A DNA stretch of 64,000 bases from positions 310,001-374,000 of the forward strand of contig JASEVX010000113.1 of NCBI GenBank assembly GCA_031761405.1. Direction: 5' to 3'. A model generated the notes under the pieces. It did no database searches, was not told where the DNA came from, and saw only the letters and a program-made list of their open reading frames with translations. The stretch comes from Serripes groenlandicus (Eukaryota > Mollusca > Bivalvia > Cardiida > Cardiidae). Positions 58,265 through 64,000 of this stretch are shown piece by piece. The first letter of the stretch is position 1; each line of letters begins with the position of its first letter. The translations under genes were made by a program, and so were the position numbers.

Positions 58265-59011
58265 CTATTTCCTCTTCTGGATCTTACAATTGTCAATGTG
58301 CTTGGAATGTGCACCTCTTCCACTCACTGTTGGAATTCTGTATGACTCCTCACATGTCTTTTTACGTGGTTGTTTTTGGGTTTTCTCTTTCTGAATCTTG
58401 ATCTTGTCAATGTGATCGGAATGTTCGCCTTTCCCAGTAACTGTTTGAATTCTGTATGACTCCTCACATACCTTTTTACGTGGTTGTTTTGGAGTTTCAT
58501 CTGTTGATTTCCTTTTACAAGATGATGGTGAAACGCTTCTCCGTTTCATAATAGTGGTGATCTGTTCTATCAAATCTTTCAACGAATTACTGTTAACGTC
58601 AAACTGAATTGGTACCTTTACCGGTGTAGAGATACAGCCTGTTCGTTGATCCGCTATTCTCTCCACATTATGGATCATCTTGTTAAAGTTCTTGTTCAAA
58701 GATTTTAATTCCTCCAGTATTTTGTTGAATGTCTTCAACTCTGTAACAACCGTGTTCAATGTAGATTTCTGACTGCTGTTAATCTTCCGCATTTCCTCAA
58801 AGATGTTCTTTAAATCATTGGTTGGCTGATGTACTGTAGATTTCTGCATTTCCTCAAAGATGTTCTTTAAATCATCGCATGGCTGTTGTACAACGGGTTG
58901 ATATTCAACGGGTTGATAATTCTCTTCTTTCATGCTCATTGTCATAGCCTGTGACAACAAATCGTTTCTACCAGTGTCTGGTTGTAGAAAATCGTTCAAG
59001 TTGAATTCCAT
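58265..59011 (-). CDS. Coiled-coil protein with basic repeats, virus-like element
   Basis: 248 residues, the largest minus-strand gene; family not recognised. It starts MEFNLNDFLQPDTG. Residues about 45-85 hold two copies of a DDLKNIFEEMQKS-type segment separated by a VHQPTN linker. Residues about 85-130 form a predicted coiled coil (TELKTFNKILEELKSLNKNF). The C-terminal 75 residues are two copies of a strongly basic 36-38-residue module, each with KQPRKK-CEESYRI-TV-G-G-HS-HID. Such tails suggest DNA or RNA binding and nuclear location; a structural or genome-condensing role is speculation. Followed by 3' module b and an AATAAA. No clear TATA box before the start. Confidence 0.75.
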   Translation of the reverse strand: MEFNLNDFLQPDTGRNDLLSQAMTMSMKEENYQPVEYQPVVQQPCDDLKNIFEEMQKSTVHQPTNDLKNIFEEMRKINSSQKSTLNTVVTELKTFNKILEELKSLNKNFNKMIHNVERIADQRTGCISTPVKVPIQFDVNSNSLKDLIEQITTIMKRRSVSPSSCKRKSTDETPKQPRKKVCEESYRIQTVTGKGEHSDHIDKIKIQKEKTQKQPRKKTCEESYRIPTVSGRGAHSKHIDNCKIQKRK

Positions 59012-59138
59012 TTTCTCTCACAGAATACACGTCTTTACTCTTTGAAAGTCAAATGTAAAATGTGGCCTTTCTCAGTAAACGCTAAGCGAAGTGTGATACA
59101 TGACGTCACTTTTGTTTTACGATAACGTCATTATTTGT

Positions 59139-59351
59139 CTATGATGTCATCATTTTTGGATCCATGTGCAGAATTCTACGAATTATGATTTCAAAACAAG
59201 AAATACATATATAGTCCTCTGAATTACACAACTCCTGTGAAAATATATCCTCGAGAGAAAACATATAACAATATTTTATTGTTTTACATCTAAAACAGTA
59301 CCCCAGATAAACGGCCTTCTGTTTAAACATCATTACTTTTTGTCTGAACAT
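59139..59351 (-). CDS. Small C-x2-C zinc-type protein, paralogue 1
   Basis: 70 residues, starting MFRQKVMMFKQKAVY. CFRCKTIKYC in the middle and YICISCFEI later give two C-x2-C pairs about 30 residues apart, the pattern of a small zinc-binding fold. It is clearly a tandem duplicate of the gene at 59426-59683: HMDPKMMTS is identical near the end and the upstream 60 bp are nearly identical, including CCTATGAGTTCGAGACTTTA. It stops at TAG where the paralogue has TTG. No 3' module lies directly behind it; the promoter of the 59011 gene follows. Function unknown. Confidence 0.65.
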   Translation of the reverse strand: MFRQKVMMFKQKAVYLGYCFRCKTIKYCYMFSLEDIFSQELCNSEDYICISCFEIIIRRILHMDPKMMTS

Positions 59352-59400
59352 TGTTATTGCTTGTTGTATCTGTCTTTCCCCTATGAGTTCGAGACTTTAA

Positions 59401-59454
59401 ATGACAATTTGAAAAGTTGAACTTTCTAGTTCTCTGGTTCTTTAGGGCATTTTG
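59401..59454 (-). terminator. 3' module c, partly coding
   Basis: Minus sense: ATGCCCTAAAGAACCAGAGA, then GAAAGTTCAACTTTTC hairpin and AAATTGTCAT. The first hairpin is degraded, and the last codons of the 59426-59683 gene run into the module. Confidence 0.55.
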
Positions 59455-59683
59455 TTTTTTTCTTCTTTGTCAATGATGTCATCATTTTTGGATCCATGTG
59501 CAGAATTTTACGCTTTATGATTTCAAAACAAGAAATACATATATAGCCGTCCGAAATCCATAACTCCCATGAAAACATATCCTCGAGAAAAAACATATAA
59601 CAATATTTGAATTTTTTACATCTAAAACAGTTTTCTACATAAACAGCCTTCTGTTTAGACATCATTACTTCTTCTCCGAACAT
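59426..59683 (-). CDS. Small C-x2-C zinc-type protein, paralogue 2 (extended)
   Basis: 85 residues, starting MFGEEVMMSKQKAVY. It has the same CFRCK…YC and YICISCFEI cysteine pattern as the 59139 gene. Its stop is lost relative to the paralogue, so the frame continues 15 residues (LTKKKKTKCPKEPEN) into the 3' module before stopping at TAG. Either the extension is a neutral stop-loss or the short version is a truncated copy. Function unknown. Confidence 0.65.
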   Translation of the reverse strand: MFGEEVMMSKQKAVYVENCFRCKKFKYCYMFFLEDMFSWELWISDGYICISCFEIIKRKILHMDPKMMTSLTKKKKTKCPKEPEN

Positions 59684-59768
59684 TGTTATTGAGTGTTGTA
59701 TCTGTCTTTTCCCCTATGAGTTCGAGACTTTAAATGACAGGACTGATTTGTTTTCTGTCTATGTATAC

Positions 59769-59824
59769 TGACAAATTGAAGGAAAGTTGAACTTTCTAGT
59801 TCTCTGGTTGCCCTGAAAAGGGCA
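59769..59824 (-). terminator. 3' module d
   Basis: Minus sense: TGCCCTTTTCAGGGCA hairpin, ACCAGAGAACTAG, GAAAGTTCAACTTTC hairpin, then TTCAATTTGTCA. It lies about 25 bp after the stop of the 59850-60158 gene. Confidence 0.65.
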
Positions 59825-59849
59825 TTTTGTTTTGGGGGTTGTTGTAGAA

Positions 59850-60158
59850 CTAATGTTCACAACCCCCAACTTTTCGACAGGCAGGACACATTGACTGTGC
59901 CCGCCTGACGATCCGCTTCACGGCCAAAGCTGAATACCCCGAAGTTGGGTTAAATGGTGGCTCATCATCATCATCCCAACTCTCTGTCTCTGGGATAGTG
60001 TGATGAACCATCTTCGGGGTGTTGCATGACGTATATGGTGCCTCCTCTGTCTTCTTCTCTGCCGTGTACTTCAGTTGGATATTCAGGAGCTCCATCTGAT
60101 CGCTAATAGTTTTCAGCTGGGCTGCCATCAGAGCTACCTGATCTCGGATTTGATCCAT
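59850..60158 (-). CDS. Coiled-coil protein with C-terminal cysteine cluster
   Basis: 102 residues, starting MDQIRDQVALMAAQLKTISD. Residues 1-35 form a heptad-like coiled coil. An acidic middle (ESWDDDDEPPF) follows, and the C-terminus is IVRRAQSMCPACRKVGGCEH, which can bind zinc through three cysteines and the last histidine. TATAAAA lies at 60197-60191, about 35 bp upstream, and 3' module d downstream, so both ends look genuine. Not recognised. Confidence 0.7.
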   Translation of the reverse strand: MDQIRDQVALMAAQLKTISDQMELLNIQLKYTAEKKTEEAPYTSCNTPKMVHHTIPETESWDDDDEPPFNPTSGYSALAVKRIVRRAQSMCPACRKVGGCEH

Positions 60159-60190
60159 GATTTAGTGAAAATGAAATAACTTTAGCGTGG

Positions 60191-60197
60191 TTTTATA
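60191..60197 (-). promoter_or_regulatory. TATA box for the 60158 gene
   Basis: TATAAAA on the minus strand, about 35 bp from the ATG. Confidence 0.6.
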
Positions 60198-60259
60198 CTA
60201 TTGAGCGCGGACGTGATCTAAACTACCTTTGTGTTAAATCTTTAAAGATTTAAAGAAAT

Positions 60260-60281
60260 AGGTCAGTGGGTCAGTAGGTCA
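60260..60281 (+). promoter_or_regulatory. Triple AGGTCA-type direct repeat, spacer 2
   Basis: AGGTCA-gt-GGGTCA-gt-AGGTCA, between the divergent promoters of the 60158 (minus) and 60397 (plus) genes. Confidence 0.5.
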
Positions 60282-60324
60282 CTTTAAACATAATGTTTTT
60301 TCAACTTTGACGATTTATTAACTT

Positions 60325-60346
60325 AGGTCAGTAGGTTAGTAGGTCA
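60325..60346 (+). promoter_or_regulatory. Second triple AGGTCA-type direct repeat
   Basis: AGGTCA-gt-AGGTTA-gt-AGGTCA, just upstream of the TATA box of the 60397 gene; same spacing as the copy at 60260. Confidence 0.5.
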
Positions 60347-60357
60347 TGAAATTATCA

Positions 60358-60365
60358 TTTATATA
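60358..60365 (+). promoter_or_regulatory. TATA box for the 60397 gene
   Basis: TTTATATA about 32 bp before the ATG. Confidence 0.5.
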
Positions 60366-60396
60366 CCACTCTTTCGATTTAAAATTCTAAAAAACT

Positions 60397-60669
60397 ATGA
60401 ACCGATTAGTGAAATTCTTCCGTCGGCTGTTTGGCTGTGAAAAGAAATCAGATAAGAAAATGAAGGAGCTAAAGAAAGATATTGAGCAGATTATGGTTGC
60501 ATTCTATTTAAGACGAGGGTATGATTACCATACTAGGCAACCTGTAGTGAAAATGGGTAATCTCTACCCTGATTTGTCGGAGTTCATACCTTCAACAATG
60601 AACTGTGCTTGGCAAGGTAAACTTGTCAAGCAATATCCTTGCTTGAAGTCATCGTTTGAAAATTATTAA
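60397..60669 (+). CDS. Small basic protein of the virus-like element, unknown
   Basis: 90 residues. It begins MNRLVKFFRRLFGCEKKSDK, an amphipathic, basic N-terminal helix of the kind that targets membranes, followed by KKMKELKKDIEQIMVAFYLR (helical) and a C-terminal half with YHTRQPVVKMGNLYPD and PSTMNCAWQ. No family recognised. ATG context AACTATGAA, TATA box upstream, 3' module e downstream. It is convergent with the zinc-knuckle gene and divergent from the 60158 gene. Confidence 0.72.
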   Translation: MNRLVKFFRRLFGCEKKSDKKMKELKKDIEQIMVAFYLRRGYDYHTRQPVVKMGNLYPDLSEFIPSTMNCAWQGKLVKQYPCLKSSFENY

Positions 60670-60691
60670 ACGATGACTTAAGCAGGAAAAA

Positions 60692-60750
60692 AAGTCCTTT
60701 TTAGGACTACCAAATATCTCGAAAAGTTTTTAACTTTTCAAATTGTCATT
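60692..60750 (+). terminator. 3' module e
   Basis: Plus sense: AAGTCCTTTTTAGGACT hairpin, ACCAAATATCTCG, GAAAAGTTTTTAACTTTTC hairpin, AAATTGTCATT. It is nearly identical to module b but on the opposite strand, matching the opposite gene direction. Confidence 0.65.
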
Positions 60751-60795
60751 TTTTACTATTTGGATTATGAAAAAAACATAATGTATTTTTGAACT

Positions 60796-60801
60796 TTTAT
60801 T
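60796..60801 (-). promoter_or_regulatory. Polyadenylation signal of the zinc-knuckle gene
   Basis: AATAAA on the minus strand within a roughly 45-bp segment shared with 58130-58180, downstream of the stop at 60916. Confidence 0.5.
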
Positions 60802-60915
60802 TCATCTTAAGATAAAATATACACAATGAAAGTGAATGTCTATACACAATGAGAGAAACAAAAACAGTTCAAAAAGATGTCACTTATATTTTACATTTTT
60901 GAAAAAATGAAAATG

Positions 60916-61716
60916 TCAATTTCCCTTTCTTTTCTTTGTTGGATTTTCGGTCTCTGTGGTACTTTTCCGTTTCCTGGGTTTGATTGGTTTTACCACAATA
61001 TCTGGGCAGATTTTCTGTTTGTGTTTGTCTGTTTTGCAGATAAAGCAGTTCTGTTTCTTCAACTTTGTTTTTTCATAGGTTTGAGCATCCATTTTTTCAT
61101 TGGATTGATCTGATGGTGTTATTTGATCTAAGACAGTTTTTTCATTGAATTGCTCTGACTGTGTTATTTGATCCACGACAGTTTTTTTATCGGGTTGATC
61201 TGTTTGCGTTACTTGATCCGTGATGTCTGGTGTTTTTTTAACTGAAGTAGAGTTCCATTTTTGTTGGTAAGTTCTCAAGCAATATCGATTGTAGTCATTG
61301 CAAAAAGATGTAAAAGCTCCAACAAAAATCATGTCTTGCTTCACTATAGGTGTGCGATAAAGGGCTGACTGTAAGGTGATATCATGAGTGTGTGGGTTTA
61401 CATACACAAACTGATATTTTGCAATCTGATTATCTTTCTCTGGACATTTACTGGCTCAGTGATCTTCTTTGTGACAGATAAAACAGAAATTGGGTCTTTT
61501 TCCATTTGGTCCATACATGTCGTCGATACTGATTCTGTCAAATACTCTGTGTTTACCAATTCTGTATTCATCGTCCTCTAATGCCTGGAAAGAAGCAAAA
61601 GATCCAACATATGTCCCCACATGTCTGATCGGGTAAGTTGTTGGTATGTTAGTGATCTCATATTCATGTGTATATGCGTTAACGTACACATACATTCTTG
61701 CCATATTTCTAGCCAT
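60916..61716 (-). CDS. Duplicated zinc-knuckle protein interrupted by an in-frame TGA
   Basis: One frame from ATG 61716 to 60916 has a single internal TGA near 61455. Each half repeats the same plan: VYVN-x2-TH near the start, a TYPI or RTPI segment, VG-x-F-x-SF, then a zinc knuckle C-x2-C-x4-H-x4-C. In half 1 the knuckle is CFICHKEDH followed by TGA and ASKC, so the stop replaces one spacer residue and the second cysteine lies after it. In half 2 it is CFICKTDKHKQKIC. Half 2 also has three copies of a 15-residue DQ-TQ-DQ-KK-type repeat and a basic tail (KPRKRKS, PTKKRKGN). CCHC knuckles usually bind single-stranded nucleic acid. The product is either a 86-residue peptide plus readthrough, two proteins (second start at 61407), or a damaged gene. 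Confidence 0.75.
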
Positions 61717-61785
61717 GCTGAATTAATGATGTTATCACTCTGAATGGATCAGACTGTATGATAACCAGTACTGATAATCACCCTT

Positions 61786-61793
61786 CTTTTATA
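61786..61793 (-). promoter_or_regulatory. TATA box for the zinc-knuckle gene
   Basis: TATAAAAG on the minus strand, about 70 bp before the ATG at 61716. Confidence 0.55.
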
Positions 61794-61813
61794 GGAGTAT
61801 GACAGACAACTGT

Positions 61814-61820
61814 TATATAA
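61814..61820 (+). promoter_or_regulatory. TATA box for the DNA polymerase gene
   Basis: TATATAA 40 bp before the ATG at 61860. With the minus-strand TATA 20 bp away it forms a compact divergent promoter. Confidence 0.55.
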
Positions 61821-61859
61821 CTCATGGATGTCATCCATTTACAATTAGTCTCTAACAAA

Positions 61860-64000
61860 ATGTCGAAGAGAATTGTACCGTATTCAGACAGTAGTGAAAG
61901 CGACGACGATGATGATGATGATGATTTCCCACCAAAACGACGAAAGCATAGAAAACTTGCTATACTTGATTCAGACGATGAGGACTACGAACTTGACTTG
62001 ATTAAAAAGAAACCTGTAAAAATGATAGAAGAAAACAATGAAGAAGATACATCTGATATCAAACATTTATTTCATCTACAACATTCTTTGAATAAGAAAT
62101 CTCGTAAATTCAAGACTGAATCGCATGTAATGACTGCAACTTTCAAGAAATTTGAAGAATTACCACCGCGAGAATTGATAAAACTGTTTGACAATATTAC
62201 AGAGGAAATCAAATCAACTTTGAAAACGGAACCTACCGATAAGATTAGAATTACTATTAATCATCCATCTTTAAACATGGGAATTTACATTCCATTTATG
62301 AATGCTAGTCAGCTAGAAGGTGTAATCATGTTGAATGAAATTGAAAAAGTATTACAATCAAACACAGAGTTCAGTCTGACCGATGGACGCATGACTTTTA
62401 TCATTACACACGCTCATCCTTCATCTGGTGATGGAAAAAAAAAGAAGTTGAATTCAACAGAAATTATGGATTCAAAAATCTTTGCTAAAAACATGCATTC
62501 CATTGTACAAATCAATAATAACAATGACAGTATGTGTTTTGCAAGAGCTTTAGCAGTTGGTATTTGTCATGTGAATCACCATGACACAGATGACTGGAGA
62601 TTGAAATGGCAACAAATAAGAAAACCCGAACGACCACTTCAAAAGAGTGACGCTGAAGACATCCTGATGAAAACAGGGATTTCACCAAATCAATCTTGTG
62701 GACTAGACGAGTATAGGATCATACAGACATTTCTCTATGCAAAAGACTATGTTATTAAAGTACACTCTCAGCATACTTCTGTAGAGTTCGTCTTTGAACA
62801 CCCTGATGTGTACAGACAAAGTAAAGTACTTCATTTGTATTATCATCAAGGTCATTACGACTACATTTCTAGTATAACTGGGTTTTTTGGCTGTAGCTAC
62901 TATTGTGAGTTCTGTGATGTTGCATATCAAAATCGTGAAAGCCATTCTTGTTCACACAATTGTAAAGCATGCTTTACCATAGAAAAGTGTATGTCATTTG
63001 AGACATCAAAACAATGTCAAGATTGTAACAGATTTTTCTATGGTTCAGAATGTTTTCACAATCATAAGATAGTAGTTGGAAAACAGAAGAAATCCATTTG
63101 TCAACTTGTGAAATCTTGTTTGAAATGTGGAGGTCAATATAAAGTCAGAAAAGCGCTACACGTTTGTAAAGGTATGAAAAAATGCCGATACTGTCAAAAA
63201 ATCACTATCTTATCTCATAGGTGTCATATTCAACCTTACAAAAGAAAGTTGAATAAGACAGACGATAAAACCAGTACTACAGGGGGGGAAAAGCCACTGT
63301 TTATATTTTATGATTTTGAATGCAAACAAGATACAGGCGTTCATATCCCTAATTACTGTATTGCTCATTATGCATGTGATGAATGTATCAATGAATCTCT
63401 TGATTTTCATTGTTCAACTTGTAACACATCATTTTCAAAAGAAAGAGAAGTTGTATTTCAAGGAGTAAATACATTGACTGATTTTTGCAACTGGCTGTTT
63501 TCTGATCAACATAAAGGCATCACAGCTATTGCTCACAATTTTAAAGGATATGACGGTCAATTCATTTTACATCAAGTCATTTCATTTGGAGTGAAACTCC
63601 CAAAGTTAATCATGAATGGAAACAGTATCATGAAACTGGAATTGAATGGGGTTCGTTTAATTGATTCATTTAATTTCATGAGCTGTGCATTGGCTAAGTT
63701 CCCAGATACATTTGGTCTTCATGAAATGAAAAAAGGTTACTTCCCTCACTGGGCAAATACAGATCAGTTCTGTAGTTATGTTGGGCCTTATCTTGATGTC
63801 AAATATTACAAGCCTGACTCAATGTCTAAAGAAGGAAGAGAAAAATTCATGGTCTGGTATAATGAAAAAGTAGAACAGAGTGTCATTTTCGATTTTCAGA
63901 AAGAGATAGAGTCTTATTGTAGGTCTGATGTTGATATCCTTAGACGAGGATGTGGGCAATTCAGAAAAGTGTTCATGAAACATGGTGGTATCGATCCGCT
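61860..64000 (+). CDS. Protein-primed family-B DNA polymerase (DNA_pol_B_2 type), 5' part
   Basis: Open for 713 codons to the window edge with no stop. ATG at 61860 in context AAAATGT, TATA box 40 bp upstream. Residues 1-60 are acidic and low-complexity (DSSESDDDDDDDDF) with a nuclear-localisation-like PPKRRKHRK. Residues about 220-345 (SMCFARALAVGI, GHYDYISSI) form an N-terminal domain often seen in large invertebrate polymerases of this type. Residues about 345-470 are cysteine/histidine-rich with many C-x2-C pairs, probably several zinc fingers. The 3'-5' exonuclease follows: motif I FYDFECK (about 485), motif II AHNFKGYDGQF (about 560), motif III YCRSDVDIL (about 686). The palm with SLYPS and DTDS lies beyond the edge. 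It would replicate the element's linear DNA, with a protein at the 5' ends. Confidence 0.92.
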   Translation, partial: MSKRIVPYSDSSESDDDDDDDDFPPKRRKHRKLAILDSDDEDYELDLIKKKPVKMIEENNEEDTSDIKHLFHLQHSLNKKSRKFKTESHVMTATFKKFEELPPRELIKLFDNITEEIKSTLKTEPTDKIRITINHPSLNMGIYIPFMNASQLEGVIMLNEIEKVLQSNTEFSLTDGRMTFIITHAHPSSGDGKKKKLNSTEIMDSKIFAKNMHSIVQINNNNDSMCFARALAVGICHVNHHDTDDWRLKWQQIRKPERPLQKSDAEDILMKTGISPNQSCGLDEYRIIQTFLYAKDYVIKVHSQHTSVEFVFEHPDVYRQSKVLHLYYHQGHYDYISSITGFFGCSYYCEFCDVAYQNRESHSCSHNCKACFTIEKCMSFETSKQCQDCNRFFYGSECFHNHKIVVGKQKKSICQLVKSCLKCGGQYKVRKALHVCKGMKKCRYCQKITILSHRCHIQPYKRKLNKTDDKTSTTGGEKPLFIFYDFECKQDTGVHIPNYCIAHYACDECINESLDFHCSTCNTSFSKEREVVFQGVNTLTDFCNWLFSDQHKGITAIAHNFKGYDGQFILHQVISFGVKLPKLIMNGNSIMKLELNGVRLIDSFNFMSCALAKFPDTFGLHEMKKGYFPHWANTDQFCSYVGPYLDVKYYKPDSMSKEGREKFMVWYNEKVEQSVIFDFQKEIESYCRSDVDILRRGCGQFRKVFMKHGGIDP

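Larger units (their letters stand above)
57540..64000. mobile_element. Virus-like element with protein-primed DNA polymerase (Polinton/adintovirus-like), left part
   Basis: A compact block of ORFs on both strands that differs from the rest of the window. Spacers are short, most starts have a TATA box, a shared 3' module follows five genes, and the polymerase frame is intact to the window edge. The polymerase is of the DNA_pol_B_2 (protein-primed) type, as in Polinton/Maverick, adintovirus and related elements. The left boundary is uncertain: candidates are the 19-mer cluster or the repeated TGGACTTAGTCGTTTTT at 57551 and 57588. The right part, where integrase, ATPase and capsid genes would be expected, is outside the window. 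No coding damage is visible except the TGA at about 61455. Confidence 0.75.

Noticed and set aside
61440..61470. Selenocysteine at the TGA of the zinc-knuckle gene
   Set aside because: The position is a variable spacer of the knuckle, and no SECIS-like element could be recognised by eye; readthrough or mutation is simpler.

Overview
The window looks like nuclear DNA of an invertebrate animal, most probably a marine bivalve mollusc. It is AT-rich, almost free of long ORFs and packed with tRNA-derived SINEs, foldback/MITE families, mini- and microsatellites and decayed DNA transposons. The one recognisable host gene is split into phase-1 immunoglobulin exons separated by kilobase introns. The bivalve assignment is an inference from repeat style and gene structure; no rRNA, tRNA or mitochondrial marker is present.

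Layout: 1-1455 is a 24-bp minisatellite. 2.7-3.5 kb holds a decayed Mutator-like fragment. 3.5-27 kb is a mosaic of two foldback families (A: ends TGAGCCGTCCCGCGAG; B: ends near CCCACATACAGACGC), SINEs with target-site duplications, a 58-bp and a 57-bp satellite, and a relic of a DIRS/Ngaro-like tyrosine-recombinase retrotransposon (RNase H part at 14.35-15.17 kb, a 42-bp repeat array, then a recombinase N-terminus at 16.75-17.14 kb).

27.3-41.1 kb, minus strand, is a type I membrane protein with six Ig-like domains. Its exons run from 41121 down to 28090, with a probable extra cytoplasmic-tail exon at 27414-27348. The first exon (signal peptide) was not found. Its introns carry partially duplicated dead Ig exons, a decayed Tc1-like transposon with TIRs (37058-38565) and a cluster of very large palindromes carrying CRE, E2F and E-box sequences (38.6-40.8 kb).

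42.0-47.1 kb is a 34-bp satellite split by a 4.4-kb Mutator-like element with roughly 220-bp TIRs and an exact 9-bp target duplication; its transposase is broken. 47.6-55.3 kb is satellite-like DNA of several interleaved kinds, including a 3-kb block made of ATGGCGGCCATTTTG motifs and many short free-standing hairpins.

57.2-64.0 kb is the most interesting part: the left portion of a compact, intact-looking virus-like element that runs off the right edge. Genes lie on both strands. They comprise a large protein-primed family-B DNA polymerase gene (exonuclease motifs I-III present, palm domain outside the window) and small genes encoding zinc-binding, zinc-knuckle, coiled-coil and membrane proteins. 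Most start sites have a nearby TATA box. Five genes are followed, in the sense orientation, by the same 3' module of two hairpins. This resembles Polinton/Maverick or adintovirus-type elements, but none of the small proteins is one I recognise. Integrase, ATPase, protease and capsid genes are not in the visible part.
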